A DNA stretch of 39,066 bases from Halomonas sp. (GCF_007692655.1 NZ_REBQ01000238.1:1-39066); one strand, 5' to 3'. Positions 7,601-18,198 are shown, counted from the first letter of the stretch. Numbers and translations: made by a program. The notes: a model not told the origin generated them from the sequence alone.

Positions 7601-8935
7601 ATGTTTGGTTTTTTTAAGCGTAAGAACAAGCACGATTCAGAGCAGGCCCCTCAGAAGGATGCCCCGCACCTTGAAGACTCGCACCTTGAACATGAGTCGC
7701 AAGGAAGCAACGTCGAAGAGGCACCAACGAGTGAAGCCCCTGAGGCGGTGCTGGAGCGCCTTGAGGCTGAAGAAAAAGCAGCTGAAAAAGCGGCGTCTGA
7801 AACATTAACAGATGCACCGCAAGCGCCCGACGCTTTATTGGCACCCGGCCCCGAGTCACCGCCGGTGCTTGAGCCAGAATCACCAAAAGTGGTTGTTGAA
7901 CCAGTTAGTGAAACGGCGCCTCGCCCCGCTCTACAGGACAAGCCAGTCGCCAACAGTGCTGATCAGCAAGGCGAGCAAAAAGGCTGGTTTGCACGTATTA
8001 AGTCTGGCCTGGGGAAAACCCGGGCGAATCTTACCGATGGCATCGCCGATCTGTTTTTAGGCAAAAAGCAGATTGATGACGAGCTACTGGAGGATTTGGA
8101 AACCCAATTGCTGTTGGCTGATGTAGGAATTGAAGCGACGACCGAGATCATTGAGCGCTTGGAGGCGCGGGTTTCCCGCAAAGAGCTCAATAACCCCGAA
8201 GCGCTGTACCGTGGCTTGCAAGAGGAGTTGACCTCCATGCTGGCACCGGTTGCTAAGCCGCTGGTCATTGAAAAACGTTCGCTTGAGAAAGAGGGCGATG
8301 GTCCCTTCGTTATCTTAGTGGTCGGCGTTAACGGCGTGGGCAAAACCACGACTATCGGTAAACTTACCCAGCGTTTTCAGCGGGAAGGCAAGAGCGTCAT
8401 GCTGGCGGCTGGTGATACTTTCCGCGCCGCAGCTGTTGAGCAGCTCAAAGTGTGGGGGGAGCGCAATAAGGTGCCAGTGATTGCCCAGCACACCGGGGCT
8501 GACAGCGCATCGGTGATTTATGACGCGGTAGCGGCGGCAAAAGCCCGCGGTGTGGATGTGCTGATTGCTGATACCGCAGGCCGCCTGCACAACAAAAGCC
8601 ATCTGATGGAAGAGCTGAAAAAAGTCCATCGGGTGATGCAGAAGTTGGATAAAACCGCGCCTCACGAAGTGATGCTGGTGCTAGACGCGGGGACTGGCCA
8701 AAACGCTATTTCCCAAGCGAGCACCTTTAACGATGCCGTGCCGGTCAGCGGTATTACCCTGACCAAACTGGATGGTACTGCTAAAGGCGGCATTATTTTC
8801 GCCCTGGCCAAGCAGTTGGAAACACCGATTCGCTTTATTGGCGTGGGGGAGGGCATTGATGATCTGCGTCCCTTTGAAGCGAGTGATTTTGTCCACGCGC
8901 TATTTGATCGCCAAGGGGACGATGCCAGCGCATGA
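7601..8935 (+). CDS. ftsY: Signal recognition particle receptor FtsY
   Basis: FtsY docks SRP-ribosome complexes at the membrane. The 444-residue product has an acidic, Glu/Pro-rich A domain (about 11-125), a conserved membrane-targeting start of the N domain (GWFARIKSGLGKTR, 128-141), the helical N domain and the SRP-type GTPase: G1 GVNGVGKTT (242-250), DTFRAAAVEQL (272-282), DTAGR (324-328) and TKLDGTAKGG (388-397). The last 4 bases overlap ftsE. The long acidic A domain resembles that of E. coli (497 residues) but is shorter. Confidence 0.97.
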   Translation: MFGFFKRKNKHDSEQAPQKDAPHLEDSHLEHESQGSNVEEAPTSEAPEAVLERLEAEEKAAEKAASETLTDAPQAPDALLAPGPESPPVLEPESPKVVVEPVSETAPRPALQDKPVANSADQQGEQKGWFARIKSGLGKTRANLTDGIADLFLGKKQIDDELLEDLETQLLLADVGIEATTEIIERLEARVSRKELNNPEALYRGLQEELTSMLAPVAKPLVIEKRSLEKEGDGPFVILVVGVNGVGKTTTIGKLTQRFQREGKSVMLAAGDTFRAAAVEQLKVWGERNKVPVIAQHTGADSASVIYDAVAAAKARGVDVLIADTAGRLHNKSHLMEELKKVHRVMQKLDKTAPHEVMLVLDAGTGQNAISQASTFNDAVPVSGITLTKLDGTAKGGIIFALAKQLETPIRFIGVGEGIDDLRPFEASDFVHALFDRQGDDASA

Positions 8936-9600
8936 TCGCCTTTGAGCATGTGGGAAAACGCTACGGTGGCCGTTTTGAAGCGTTGGCGCATCTTAACTTT
9001 CGGATTGCCCGGGGTGAGATGGTGTTTCTTACCGGCCATTCCGGTGCGGGGAAGAGTTCGCTGTTGCGTTTAATTATGCGCCTTGAGAAGCCTAGCCGTG
9101 GGCGAGTGGTGGTGGCTGGGCATGATATAGCGCAGCTGCATGCCAGTCAGGTACCGTTTTACCGCCGCCAGATAGGCGTTGTTTTTCAGGATCATCAACT
9201 GTTGTTTGATCGCACTGTTTTTCACAATGTGGCATTGCCGCTGGAAATCCAGGGCGTTGAGCCTCGTGAAGCTGCCCGTCGGGTGCGCGCCGCTTTGGAT
9301 AAGGTAGGGCTGCTGCACCGTGAAAAAGCCCTGCCCATTGAGTTATCCGGGGGTGAGCAGCAGCGAGTAGGCATTGCCCGTGCGGTGGTCAATAAGCCCG
9401 CGCTACTGCTTGCTGATGAGCCAACAGGCAACCTGGATCCGCAGCTCTCCGCAGATATTATGGCGCTGTTTGAGGATTTTAATCGTATCGGTACCACCGT
9501 GATGATTGCCAGTCACGATTTGGCGCTGATTGCCAGGCTGCGTCACCGTATTCTGCGTTTAAGCGATGGTCGGCTGGTGGCCGATGAGGGCGCCGTATGA
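8932..9600 (+). CDS. ftsE: Cell division ATP-binding protein FtsE
   Basis: ATPase of the FtsEX complex, which activates periplasmic amidases at the septum through EnvC-type partners. The 222-residue product has Walker A GHSGAGKS (35-42), a Q loop (VVFQDHQLL), the ABC signature LSGGEQQRVGIARA (138-151), Walker B ALLLADEPTGNLD (157-169) and a switch His in IASHDLALI. It overlaps ftsY and ftsX by ATGA on both sides, so the three are translationally coupled. Confidence 0.96.
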   Translation: MIAFEHVGKRYGGRFEALAHLNFRIARGEMVFLTGHSGAGKSSLLRLIMRLEKPSRGRVVVAGHDIAQLHASQVPFYRRQIGVVFQDHQLLFDRTVFHNVALPLEIQGVEPREAARRVRAALDKVGLLHREKALPIELSGGEQQRVGIARAVVNKPALLLADEPTGNLDPQLSADIMALFEDFNRIGTTVMIASHDLALIARLRHRILRLSDGRLVADEGAV

Positions 9601-10640
9601 GGCCATCTGCCACTCCCAAGCGCCAAAAGGGCGCCGCGCTGAAAGCTCCTCGTGGCAGCGCTAAACCCGCGGTTGAGAATAAAGCGCCGCGCCGCGGTGC
9701 AAGATCGCAGCAGCCGCGCTTTTCAAGCCGTTTACGCGCCTGGGGGCGTCATCACCGCAGCATGGCCTGGGATAGCTTCCTACGCTTAGTACGCTATCCA
9801 GTGGGTAACCTGCTGACGATGTTAGCCATTGCCATTGCGCTGGTCCTGCCTGCGGCGCTGTGGTTAACCCTCGACAGTGCTCGTTTACTGGATGCAGAAC
9901 TTGAAGAGAGCGCCACCCTAACGGTCTACTTGGAGTTAACGGCCGATGATGCCCAGGCGCTGCGTATTGAGGAAGCGGTTAACGCTGAGCAGAGCGTATT
10001 AGAAACCCAGTTGATCAGTGCTGAGCAGGGTATGGCTGAGTTCCAGCAGGCCTTAGGTCTTGATGATGCACTGGCAGGCCTCGAAGATAATCCGTTACCG
10101 ATTAGCATTGTGGTGCGCCCGGAAAGCGTCGATCCAGTTGCCATGCAGCAATTGGCCACTACCCTTGAAGCCCTATCGGGTGTTGATGAAGTGCGGGTTG
10201 ATTTGGCCTGGGTGGAGCGGCTTAGAAACCTGGCTGATTTAGGACGTCGGGTGGCGCTGGCGCTGGGGGCGCTGTTTGGCTTGGGCGTTTTGCTGGTGGT
10301 CGGTAATACCATTCGCCTGTCAGTTGAAAGCCGCCGTCGGGAAATTGAAGTTGTCATGCTGATTGGGGCGACCCATGCGTTTGTGCGGCGCCCCTTCTTA
10401 TATAGTGGCGCCTGGTACGGTTTAGGAGGAGGACTGCTGGCATTGTGCCTGCTTGGCCTGGGCAACCACTGGCTTTCGATGCCGGTGGCAGCGCTAGCGG
10501 CGAGCTATGGAGCAAGCTTTTCTTTACCTCAACTTGACGCGACAGGCTCTACAATTCTGCTATCTTGCAGTACACTATTAGGCTGGTTGGGTGCTTGGCT
10601 GGCGGTAACTCGTCACTTATCGAGTATACGCCCCAGATGA
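9597..10640 (+). CDS. ftsX: Cell division protein FtsX, membrane subunit of FtsEX
   Basis: Type VII ABC permease that couples cytoplasmic ATP hydrolysis to cell-wall amidase activation. The 347-residue product has a basic cytoplasmic N-terminus (residues 1-60), TM1 at about 72-92, a large periplasmic loop (93-215, the extracellular domain that binds the amidase activator) and three C-terminal segments near 218-240, 270-290 and 316-336. Conserved SVESRRREIEVVMLIGAT follows TM2. The start overlaps the ftsE stop. E. coli FtsX has 352 residues and the same layout. Confidence 0.95.
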   Translation: MRPSATPKRQKGAALKAPRGSAKPAVENKAPRRGARSQQPRFSSRLRAWGRHHRSMAWDSFLRLVRYPVGNLLTMLAIAIALVLPAALWLTLDSARLLDAELEESATLTVYLELTADDAQALRIEEAVNAEQSVLETQLISAEQGMAEFQQALGLDDALAGLEDNPLPISIVVRPESVDPVAMQQLATTLEALSGVDEVRVDLAWVERLRNLADLGRRVALALGALFGLGVLLVVGNTIRLSVESRRREIEVVMLIGATHAFVRRPFLYSGAWYGLGGGLLALCLLGLGNHWLSMPVAALAASYGASFSLPQLDATGSTILLSCSTLLGWLGAWLAVTRHLSSIRPR

Positions 10641-10677
10641 TTCAGCTGGGTGTAAGGCTGTTATCGGCCGATTTCAC

Positions 10678-10778
10678 CCACCAAGGTGGTGAGCACATTG
10701 TAAATGTGATGCCACATGAACCTTATCCATGCGATCAGGTCTTATGTATTAGTTTAACAGTTATAGGTTGTTTATAAC
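10678..10778 (+). other. ftsX-rpoH intergenic region with three small dyads
   Basis: The 182 bases between ftsX and rpoH hold three short inverted repeats: CCACC/GGTGG (10678-10689), CACATT/AATGTG (10694-10708) and GTTATA/TATAAC (10760-10778). None has a terminating T run. rpoH expression in other gammaproteobacteria involves several promoters and mRNA structure, so promoters are expected here, but I find no convincing -35/-10 pair. Confidence 0.35.
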
Positions 10779-10822
10779 GTGCTACGTCAACCACGAAGGG
10801 TTATAGGGGAGACCACCTGCAC

Positions 10823-11689
10823 ATGAGCACTAGTCTTCTACCGGTGGGACAGCTTTCACCAGGCGGCGATCTGGGCGGCTACATCCGCGCGGTCAACGGT
10901 ATTTCGATCTTAAGCGCTGATGAAGAGCGAGAGCTAGCGTATCGCCTATACGATGAAGGCGATCTGGAAGCTGCTCGGCGTCTGGTACTGTCGCACTTAC
11001 GTTTTGTGGTACACATCGCGCGCAGCTATTCCGGCTACGGGTTGCCCCAGGCGGATCTGATTCAAGAAGGTAACGTTGGTTTGATGAAGGCCGTCAAACG
11101 GTTCGATCCGAACCAGGGTGTTCGCCTTGTATCGTTTGCCGTGCATTGGATCAAAGCAGAAATCCACGAGTTTGTGCTGCGTAACTGGCGAATTGTAAAA
11201 ATCGCGACCACCAAAGCTCAGCGCAAACTGTTTTTCAACCTGCGTAGCGCCAAAAAGCGCTTGGCGTGGTTGAACAACGATGAAGTCGACGCGATTGCCA
11301 AAGACCTCGATGTCAAACCCGAGGTGGTGCGCGATATGGAAGGGCGCCTGTCATCGTACGATGCAGGCTTCGACGCATCGCCGAGCGATGATGAAGAGAG
11401 CACCTATCAAGCGCCAGTGCATTTCCTTGATGATGCGGCATCAGATCCTGCCACGCAGCTGGAAGACAGCAATTTCGAGGAAGACTCGACGCGTCGCTTA
11501 CAGCTGGCGTTAGAAGGGTTGGATGAGCGCTCGCGGGATATCTTGCAGCGTCGCTGGCTGGCAGATAGCAAAGAGACGTTGCATGACCTGGCCGATGTTT
11601 ATGGGGTCAGTGCTGAGCGTATCCGTCAGCTTGAAAAGAATGCGATGAAAAAGCTGCGTCAGAAAATGAGCGAAGAGATGGTCGCCTAA
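10823..11689 (+). CDS. rpoH: RNA polymerase heat-shock sigma factor 32
   Basis: Directs RNA polymerase to heat-shock promoters. The 288-residue product has region 2 with [26 protein letters not shown] (57-82, a core-binding region), then the RpoH box QRKLFFNLR (133-141), specific to sigma 32 and involved in FtsH/DnaK-linked control. Region 4 has [12 protein letters not shown] and a helix-turn-helix, [23 protein letters not shown] 10823 has AGGGGAGA at 10805-10812. E. coli RpoH has 284 residues. Its place after ftsYEX is conserved. Confidence 0.97.
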   Translation: MSTSLLPVGQLSPGGDLGGYIRAVNGISILSADEERELAYRLYDEGDLEAARRLVLSHLRFVVHIARSYSGYGLPQADLIQEGNVGLMKAVKRFDPNQGVRLVSFAVHWIKAEIHEFVLRNWRIVKIATTKAQRKLFFNLRSAKKRLAWLNNDEVDAIAKDLDVKPEVVRDMEGRLSSYDAGFDASPSDDEESTYQAPVHFLDDAASDPATQLEDSNFEEDSTRRLQLALEGLDERSRDILQRRWLADSKETLHDLADVYGVSAERIRQLEKNAMKKLRQKMSEEMVA

Positions 11690-11725
11690 GACCACACTTG
11701 CTGCCCCTTTTCGCTCTTCAGTATC

Positions 11726-11762
11726 TAAAAAACCGGCCCTTTGAAAGGGGGCCGGTTTTTTT
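11726..11762. terminator. Bidirectional terminator between rpoH and slmA
   Basis: AAAAAACCGGCCC and its near-complement GGGGGCCGGTTTTTTT flank a small loop. A run of six A before and seven T after gives a U tract on either strand, so it can end both rpoH and the convergent slmA transcript. Confidence 0.9.
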
Positions 11763-11782
11763 GTACGGCCAGCGTACTCTAT

Positions 11783-12391
11783 CTAGGCAGGCTGGGCTGC
11801 GGCGCGCAGCAGGTGAGCAGATAGCAGCGACCACTGATCTTCCCAGTGCTCGGTAGGCAGACGCTTAAAGTCGCTGCGCACATACTGAGAAATCCGGCCT
11901 TCTGCTTGGGCAGCCAATAAATTAGCGGCGGCAGAAGCCGGAATGGTGGGTCGCAGGCCTTCGCGAATCTCCGCTTCTCTTAGGATTTGTTTGAGCTGCA
12001 TCTCGAGGCGTTCAAACAGTTGGTTGACCCGCTGACGTAGTCGCGCGGTTTCACCGGTCAGGACGTCGCCGCCCATGACTCTGGCTAGCCCTGGGTTCTT
12101 TTCAGCGAAACCTAATAGCAGCGCTAAAATAGTGCCGCAGCGCGTTGTGGCGTCGGGAACGTCTTCTAAGATGCGTGTAATCCGGGCGAAAATACTCTCT
12201 TCTATAAAGTCGATTAGCCCCTCAAACATGCGTGCTTTGCTGGGGAAGTGGCGGTAGAGCGCCGCTTCCGAGACGCCTACCTGGCGGGCGAGGGCGGCAG
12301 TGGTAATGCGTTTGCCACTGTCTTCCTCGAGCATTAATGCCAGCGCCTGTAGAATTTGCTCGCGGCGGCGAGGTTTACGATCTTCGCTCAT
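11783..12391 (-). CDS. slmA: Nucleoid occlusion factor SlmA (TetR family)
   Basis: SlmA binds SBS sites on the chromosome and blocks FtsZ assembly over the nucleoid. The 202-residue product closely follows E. coli SlmA (198): RREQILQALALMLEE, the recognition HTH VGVSEAALYRHFPSKARMF (about 38-56), FIEESIFARI, then INQLFER-like VNQLFERLEMQLKQILRE and the YVRSDFKRLPTEHW end. GGAGGG lies about 7 bases before ATG. It is the last gene of the coaBC-dut-algC-argB-slmA run; E. coli has coaBC-dut-slmA, so algC and argB are inserted here. Confidence 0.95.
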   Translation of the reverse strand: MSEDRKPRRREQILQALALMLEEDSGKRITTAALARQVGVSEAALYRHFPSKARMFEGLIDFIEESIFARITRILEDVPDATTRCGTILALLLGFAEKNPGLARVMGGDVLTGETARLRQRVNQLFERLEMQLKQILREAEIREGLRPTIPASAAANLLAAQAEGRISQYVRSDFKRLPTEHWEDQWSLLSAHLLRAAAQPA

Positions 12392-12410
12392 AAAGTGCCC
12401 TCCGTCGCGG

Positions 12411-13400
<990 letters not shown>

Positions 13401-13419
13401 TTAGCGCCCTGCTGCCGAA

Positions 13420-14805
13420 TTATTCGGGTAGCTCAATGTCAGGCGCGACGCGTTGAAGCGCGTTGTTAAAAATCGTTTTGATGCGCGCTAAGGCGGCATC
13501 ACTCTTACCTTCAAAGCGCATGACCAGTGCTGGGGTGGTGTTGGAAGCACGACACAGGCCCCAGCCATCCTGGTAGTCGACGCGAATACCGTCCAAGGTG
13601 GTTTTAATACCTTCGCCGAAGTCGCCCTCGCGAGCAAGCTTATCCATTAGAGAAAATTTGTTTTCATCGGTAACCGCAATATTAATCTCTGGCGTACCCA
13701 CATCCTGAGGATAGTGGGCGAAAAAAGTATCCGCGTCGTCGGCTTGGTTAGCAAGAATCTCCACCAGCCGGGCGGCGGCGTACAAGCCATCGTCAAAGCC
13801 GTACCAGCGCTCCTGGAAAAAAATGTGTCCGCTCATCTCTCCGCCAAGCTGAGCGCCGGTCTCTTTCATGCGTGCTTTGATCAGTGAGTGTCCCGTGCGC
13901 CACATCTCTGGCTCCCCTCCCGCCTCACTGATGACTTTAATCAGGTTGCCGGTGCACTTAATATCAAAAATAATTTTGGCGCCGGGCTTGCGCGTAAGCA
14001 TATCGGTGGCAAACACCATCAGTAGATGATCGGGGAAAATCAATTTGCCGCTGGGCGTCACCACACCTAAGCGATCGCCGTCGCCATCGAAGGCAAGACC
14101 AATATCAGCCCCGGTTTTTTGCACTTCGTGAATCAGGTCCTGCACGTTTTCAGGTTTGCCGGGATCGGGGTGGTGATTGGGAAAATGGCCATCAATCTCG
14201 GCGAATAGCGGAACCGTTTCGATTCCCAGGCGTGTTAACAGCTGGGGGCCAAGTTCGCCTGCTACACCGTTACCACAATCTACCACCACTTTGATCGGCC
14301 TATTAATATGAATATCGCCTAAAATGCGCGCTAAATAGGTTTCACGAATATCTTGCTGGGTGATATGGCCCTGGCCACTTTCCAGGTTGCCTGACTGAAT
14401 ACGCTCGAAGAGGGCGGCAATGGCATCGCCAGAAAGCGTTTCGCCAGCGAGCACGATTTTGAAGCCATTATAGTCGGGAGGATTATGACTGCCGGTGACC
14501 ATGACGCCGGACTGGGTGCCTTCCAGCCTGTGAGTAGCAAAGTAGAGCACCGGTGTTGGCACCATGCCGATGTCGATAACATCACATCCAGCGGCGTTTA
14601 AACCACGCATCAGCGCAGCCTGTAAGCGCTCGCCTGACAAGCGACCATCGCGGGCCACCACAACGCTAGACTCCCCTCGCGTTCTGGCTTCAGAGCCGAC
14701 CGCACGTCCAATCATTTCCACCGTTGTTACCGTGAGGGTGACGTCAACGATGCCACGAATATCATAGGCACGAAAAATAGAGGCGGGTACGGTCGGCGCA
14801 TTCAT
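13420..14805 (-). CDS. algC: Phosphomannomutase/phosphoglucomutase
   Basis: Interconverts the 1- and 6-phosphates of mannose and glucose, feeding LPS, exopolysaccharide and nucleotide-sugar synthesis. The start ATG 14805 gives MNAPTVPASIFRAYDIRG, aligning with Pseudomonas AlgC and giving 461 residues (463 there). An in-frame ATG at 14832 would add nine residues and cannot be excluded. The catalytic phosphoserine loop TGSHNPP starts at 104 (Ser106), the Mg2+ loop DGDGD is at 240-244, and the sugar-specificity loop GEMSGH is at 322-327. It lies between dut and argB. Confidence 0.95.
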   Translation of the reverse strand: MNAPTVPASIFRAYDIRGIVDVTLTVTTVEMIGRAVGSEARTRGESSVVVARDGRLSGERLQAALMRGLNAAGCDVIDIGMVPTPVLYFATHRLEGTQSGVMVTGSHNPPDYNGFKIVLAGETLSGDAIAALFERIQSGNLESGQGHITQQDIRETYLARILGDIHINRPIKVVVDCGNGVAGELGPQLLTRLGIETVPLFAEIDGHFPNHHPDPGKPENVQDLIHEVQKTGADIGLAFDGDGDRLGVVTPSGKLIFPDHLLMVFATDMLTRKPGAKIIFDIKCTGNLIKVISEAGGEPEMWRTGHSLIKARMKETGAQLGGEMSGHIFFQERWYGFDDGLYAAARLVEILANQADDADTFFAHYPQDVGTPEINIAVTDENKFSLMDKLAREGDFGEGIKTTLDGIRVDYQDGWGLCRASNTTPALVMRFEGKSDAALARIKTIFNNALQRVAPDIELPE

Positions 14806-14845
14806 AGGGGGTATTTCCAGCTTAAGAGACATGCATGGGAAGAGG

Positions 14846-15304
14846 TTATTGGCTACCAGTGCTACCAAAACCACCGCTGCCCCGGGAGGAGTCCTCAAAC
14901 GCTTCCACAAGCGTGAGCTCGGCTTGAACAACGGGCACGAGCACGTACTGTGCCAAGCGATCAAAGGGCGCGAGAGTGAACGTGCTCTGCCCCCTGTTCC
15001 AAACTGAAATCATTAGCTCGCCCTGGTAGTCCGAGTCAATCAAGCCAACCAAATTACCCAGCACGATACCGTGTTTATGGCCCAGTCCGGAGCGGGGTAG
15101 GATCATGCCTGCCAAGCCGGGGTCTTCAATATAGATGGCTATGCCGGTGCGCACGAGCTGACATTCGCCCGGCGCCAGTGTTAGAGGCTCATCCAGCAAG
15201 GCACGCAGGTCCATACCCGCTGAGCCCTCGGTGGCGTAGTGGGGTAAATACTCTTTTAAACGCTCATCCAGCAGTTTGCACTGCAGCTGGGGGCGGGTGC
15301 TCAT
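14846..15304 (-). CDS. dut: dUTP diphosphatase
   Basis: Hydrolyses dUTP to dUMP and pyrophosphate, preventing uracil entry into DNA and supplying thymidylate synthesis. The 152-residue trimeric-type enzyme shows all motifs: GSAGMDLRA (27-35), [12 protein letters not shown] (68-79), [10 protein letters not shown] with the catalytic Asp90, the Arg of motif 4 in FDRLAQ, and the C-terminal [10 protein letters not shown] (141-150). Its ATG overlaps the coaBC stop by 4 bp, as in many gammaproteobacteria. Confidence 0.97.
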   Translation of the reverse strand: MSTRPQLQCKLLDERLKEYLPHYATEGSAGMDLRALLDEPLTLAPGECQLVRTGIAIYIEDPGLAGMILPRSGLGHKHGIVLGNLVGLIDSDYQGELMISVWNRGQSTFTLAPFDRLAQYVLVPVVQAELTLVEAFEDSSRGSGGFGSTGSQ

Positions 15305-16596
15305 AACGTATCTCCAGGGGCTTTAGTAGAGGCTTGGGTCGATAACAGGGCGAGCGCTTGGCGGATGATAGTGGCCGCAAGCTGGGTTTTCGGCTGTGGG
15401 GCTTCTGACCGAGTCTCCACGCCATGGGGCGTGCGCCATAGGAGCAAGGCGGCATTCTGGTCGCTGCCAAAGCCCAGGCCTGTCTGGGAAACGTCGTTGG
15501 CAACAATCATGTCCAAACCTTTGCGCTTTAACTTGTCGGCTGCGTAGCGTTCGATCTCTTGGGTTTCGGCGGCAAAACCGACGACCAATGGACGCTGCTC
15601 AGAAGGTAACGCCGCAACGCTGGCAATAATGTCGGGGTTCTTAATTAACGTTAGAGTGAGCGTGTCGCTGTCGTCCTGCTTTTTAAGCTTGTGCTTAGCG
15701 GGGGCGGCTGCGCGAAAGTCAGCGACCGCCGCGCAGCCGATAAACAGTGCCGCTTGAGGGGCTAACTGCTGTGCTTCGCGATGCATCTGCTCGGCAGACT
15801 CTACGTCAATACGGATGACTCCCTGGGGCGTGGGTAAATTAACCGGACCGCTAATCAGCGTTACTTTAGCTCCCTCAGCGACCGCTGCAGCGGCCAACGC
15901 AAAGCCCATTTTTCCTGAGCTGTGATTGGAAAGGTAGCGCACCGGATCCAGTGGCTCCCGGGTAGGGCCAGCGGTGATCACGACATGCGGCGCATTGTCA
16001 TCACTCGCACTGAAGAGAGGAGGCGCAAACAGGGTCATGACAGCGCTAAACACCTCGTCAGGCTCGCTCATGCGACCAGGGCCCACATCGCCACAGGCTT
16101 GGTCACCTGCGGCGGGACCAATCTGTTGCCAGCCGTCCTGCTGCAACTGCTCTATATTTCGCTGGGTGGCGGGGTGGCGCCACATGGCCTGATTCATCGC
16201 TGGGGCAATTAACTTGGGAGCTTCGGAGGCGAGGCATAGCGTGGTGAGTAGATCGTCAGCCATGCCTTGCACCAAACGGGCGATAAGGTCGGCGGTGGCT
16301 GGGGCTATTAGTACCACATCCGCCCAGCGGGCAAGCTCAATGTGGCCCATGCCCGCTTCGGCTTCTGGGTCGAGCAAAGATGTGCGTACGGGCTCACCAG
16401 AGAGCGCCTGCAGCGTGAGCGGGGTAATGAAGGCCTGGGCCCCGTTAGTCATCACCACGCGCACCTGGCAGCCTGCCTGCTTGAGTAGGCGGACAATCAA
16501 AGCGCTTTTATAGGCAGCGATACCCGCACTGACGCCGAGCAGTATCCGTTTGCCCGCTAGCGTCGTAACGCTTGTCGTGTTCGTAGCAGAGGCCAT
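15301..16596 (-). CDS. coaBC: Bifunctional phosphopantothenoylcysteine decarboxylase / phosphopantothenate-cysteine ligase
   Basis: Performs two steps of coenzyme A synthesis. The start at 16596 gives 431 residues; a longer reading from 16722 adds an unconserved N-terminus. The N-terminal flavin-dependent CoaC domain has [10 protein letters not shown] (22-31), the active-site His85 in [19 protein letters not shown] and [10 protein letters not shown] with Cys168. The CoaB domain begins with [20 protein letters not shown] and SSGKMG, and has HKLKKQ and IVANDVSQ. No clear Shine-Dalgarno precedes the chosen ATG, so the start is the uncertain part. Confidence 0.95.
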   Translation of the reverse strand: MASATNTTSVTTLAGKRILLGVSAGIAAYKSALIVRLLKQAGCQVRVVMTNGAQAFITPLTLQALSGEPVRTSLLDPEAEAGMGHIELARWADVVLIAPATADLIARLVQGMADDLLTTLCLASEAPKLIAPAMNQAMWRHPATQRNIEQLQQDGWQQIGPAAGDQACGDVGPGRMSEPDEVFSAVMTLFAPPLFSASDDNAPHVVITAGPTREPLDPVRYLSNHSSGKMGFALAAAAVAEGAKVTLISGPVNLPTPQGVIRIDVESAEQMHREAQQLAPQAALFIGCAAVADFRAAAPAKHKLKKQDDSDTLTLTLIKNPDIIASVAALPSEQRPLVVGFAAETQEIERYAADKLKRKGLDMIVANDVSQTGLGFGSDQNAALLLWRTPHGVETRSEAPQPKTQLAATIIRQALALLSTQASTKAPGDTL

Positions 16597-16668
16597 GATC
16601 AATGATCCACATCGTCGTTCGTGAGGAGGCTTACCATACCATTGGCACCGCTGATTTGGCATATTAGG

Positions 16669-16674
16669 ATTATA
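16669..16674 (-). promoter_or_regulatory. Possible -10 element of the coaBC operon
   Basis: Read on the minus strand, 16674-16669 is a perfect TATAAT, 73 bases before the coaBC ATG and inside the divergent coaBC/radC gap. No good -35 hexamer stands at 16-18 bases, so this is only a candidate. Confidence 0.28.
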
Positions 16675-16773
16675 TAAGGTTAAGCTAGGTTTAATGAGGC
16701 GAGCTGTAACGTGGCTGGACATGGGCAGGCTGGCTTTAAACTACCAAGAGTGGGGATGGCGGAAGGGAACGCG

Positions 16774-17448
16774 ATGGGAATCAATCACTGGCCGGAGGGT
16801 GAGCGGCCCCGGGAGAAGTTATTAAACGCAGGCGCCCAGGCGCTCTCAGATGCGGAGTTATTGGCAATTTTTTTGCGCGTCGGTGTCCAGGGGCGCTCAG
16901 CCGTCGATTTGGCGCGAGATTTGCTCGGCAGCTTTGGCGGCCTGCGCCAATTACTGGAAGCCGATCAGGCAAGTTTCTGTGCTGCACGAGGTTTGGGTAG
17001 CGCCAAATATGCCCAGCTTCAGGCAACCCTTGAGTTATCGCGTCGCCATTTGGCCAGCCAACTGGCGCGTGGCCATGCGCTGACATCGCCAGCATTAGTA
17101 CGCCACTACCTGAGTTCTCAGCTACGTCATTTAGGCCATGAAGAGTTTGCGGTGCTTTTTTTGGATACGCAGCACCGAATTATTCGCTATGAATCGCTGT
17201 TTCGCGGTACCCTAGATAGCGCATCTGTATACCCCCGCGAAGTTGCCAAGCGCGCATTAGAACTTAGCGCTGGCGCCGTTATCCTCGCTCATAACCACCC
17301 TTCTGGTGTGGCAGAGCCAAGCGATGCTGACCGACGTATTACTCAACGCTTGAAAGACGCCCTCGCACTTTTTGACGTGCGCGTGTTGGATCATTTCGTG
17401 GTGGGTGATGGAGAGGTCGTCTCTTTTGCTGAGCGCGGCTGGTTGTAA
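16774..17448 (+). CDS. radC: RadC family JAB/MPN protein
   Basis: The start is ATG 16774 with AAGGGA at 16762-16767, giving [17 protein letters not shown] and 224 residues (E. coli RadC 222). An earlier in-frame start at 16711 is unsupported. An N-terminal helix-hairpin-helix-like region ([16 protein letters not shown], 73-88) precedes the JAB1/MPN+ metal-site domain with HNHPSG (173-178), Pro182, Ser183 and Asp185. RadC was long called a DNA-repair protein, but its role is unsettled. The metal-binding set is intact, so a metal-dependent hydrolase activity is possible. Confidence 0.93.
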   Translation: MGINHWPEGERPREKLLNAGAQALSDAELLAIFLRVGVQGRSAVDLARDLLGSFGGLRQLLEADQASFCAARGLGSAKYAQLQATLELSRRHLASQLARGHALTSPALVRHYLSSQLRHLGHEEFAVLFLDTQHRIIRYESLFRGTLDSASVYPREVAKRALELSAGAVILAHNHPSGVAEPSDADRRITQRLKDALALFDVRVLDHFVVGDGEVVSFAERGWL

Positions 17449-17499
17449 GTAGCATCAATGATGCATACTTGATGTAGCATAAGCTAAGTAAAATGAACG

Positions 17500-17525
17500 G
17501 AAAGGGGCTTTTTTAGCCTTTTTCG
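17500..17525 (+). terminator. Probable terminator of radC
   Basis: AAAGGGGCT (17501-17509) can pair with AGCCTTTTT (17515-17523) around a T-rich loop, with one bulged G; the distal arm ends in a T run. It lies 52 bases after the radC stop. Confidence 0.5.
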
Positions 17526-17535
17526 GCGGTTTTGC

Positions 17536-17564
17536 TTGCTGCTAGCCGGTTGCTCTGATATAAA
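17536..17564 (+). promoter_or_regulatory. Candidate sigma-70 promoter for rpmB-rpmG
   Basis: TTGCTG (17536-17541) and TATAAA (17559-17564) are 17 bases apart. The -35 is poor, the -10 good. Transcription would begin near 17571, leaving a leader of about 135 bases before rpmB; ribosomal-protein leaders are often regulatory, but I see no known motif in it. Confidence 0.4.
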
Positions 17565-17706
17565 GTGCCACCTTTAAACTTGGGTTGAATAACGGATTTG
17601 GATAAAGCTTGGCGGTTAACGGCGTCGACACCTTCCCTGCTCCGGTTTGCCCGACAGTTTTGAACACTCAGGTTATTATATCCTGGCCAAGCAGTTGGAG
17701 GCTCTA

Positions 17707-17943
17707 ATGTCCAAAGTATGTCAGGTTACCGGCAAGCGTCCGGTAACTGGAAATAACGTTTCTCACTCAATGCGTAAGACACGTCGTCGTTTCTTGCCAA
17801 ACCTGCACACCCATCGTTTTTGGGTTGAGTCTGAAAACCGCTTCGTCAAGCTGCGTGTGTCCACTAAAGGGATGCGCATCATCGACAAGAAAGGTATCGA
17901 CACAGTTTTGGTTGAAATTCGTAAGCGCGGCGACGCTATCTAA
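17707..17943 (+). CDS. rpmB: 50S ribosomal protein L28
   Basis: Structural protein of the large ribosomal subunit. The 78-residue product matches E. coli L28 in length and sequence: [18 protein letters not shown] at the start, then [19 protein letters not shown] and [14 protein letters not shown]. It has no zinc-binding Cys pairs (only one Cys), so it is the zinc-free form. GGAG at 17697-17700 precedes ATG 17707; the longer in-frame start at 17647 is unsupported. rpmG follows after 24 bases, the universal proteobacterial order. Confidence 0.97.
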   Translation: MSKVCQVTGKRPVTGNNVSHSMRKTRRRFLPNLHTHRFWVESENRFVKLRVSTKGMRIIDKKGIDTVLVEIRKRGDAI

Positions 17944-17967
17944 GACAGCATTTGGGAGAGTTAAACC

Positions 17968-18123
17968 ATGCGCGATAAAATCAAGTTGGTGTCTAGTGCC
18001 GGTACAGGTCACTTCTACACCACTGATAAGAACAAGCGGAACACCCCGGACAAGTTTGAATTCAAGAAATTCGATCCGGTTATCCGTAAGCACGTTATCT
18101 ACAAGGAAGCCAAGATCAAGTAA
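17968..18123 (+). CDS. rpmG: 50S ribosomal protein L33
   Basis: A short gene of 51 codons. ATG 17968 follows GGGAGAG at 17954-17960. The product begins [17 protein letters not shown] and ends [10 protein letters not shown], as E. coli L33 does. It has no Cys at all, so it is the zinc-independent C-minus paralogue type. It forms an operon with rpmB and is followed by a strong terminator. Confidence 0.97.
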   Translation: MRDKIKLVSSAGTGHFYTTDKNKRNTPDKFEFKKFDPVIRKHVIYKEAKIK

Positions 18124-18171
18124 TCGCTTTAGCGATGATGATCGGCTTTCTTCGCAGGCGAGCGCCTGTTC

Positions 18172-18198
18172 AAAAACCCGGCCTTCAGCCGGGTTTTT
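18172..18198 (+). terminator. Terminator of rpmB-rpmG
   Basis: AAAAACCCGGC (18172-18182) and GCCGGGTTTTT (18188-18198) form a perfect 11-bp stem with a CTTCA loop and a built-in T run. Confidence 0.92.

Noticed and set aside
10717..10744. Sigma-E-like promoter before rpoH (GAACCTT and TCTTA)
   Set aside because: The -35 has an extra C relative to GGAACTT and the -10 is poor; expected by analogy with E. coli but not supported here.
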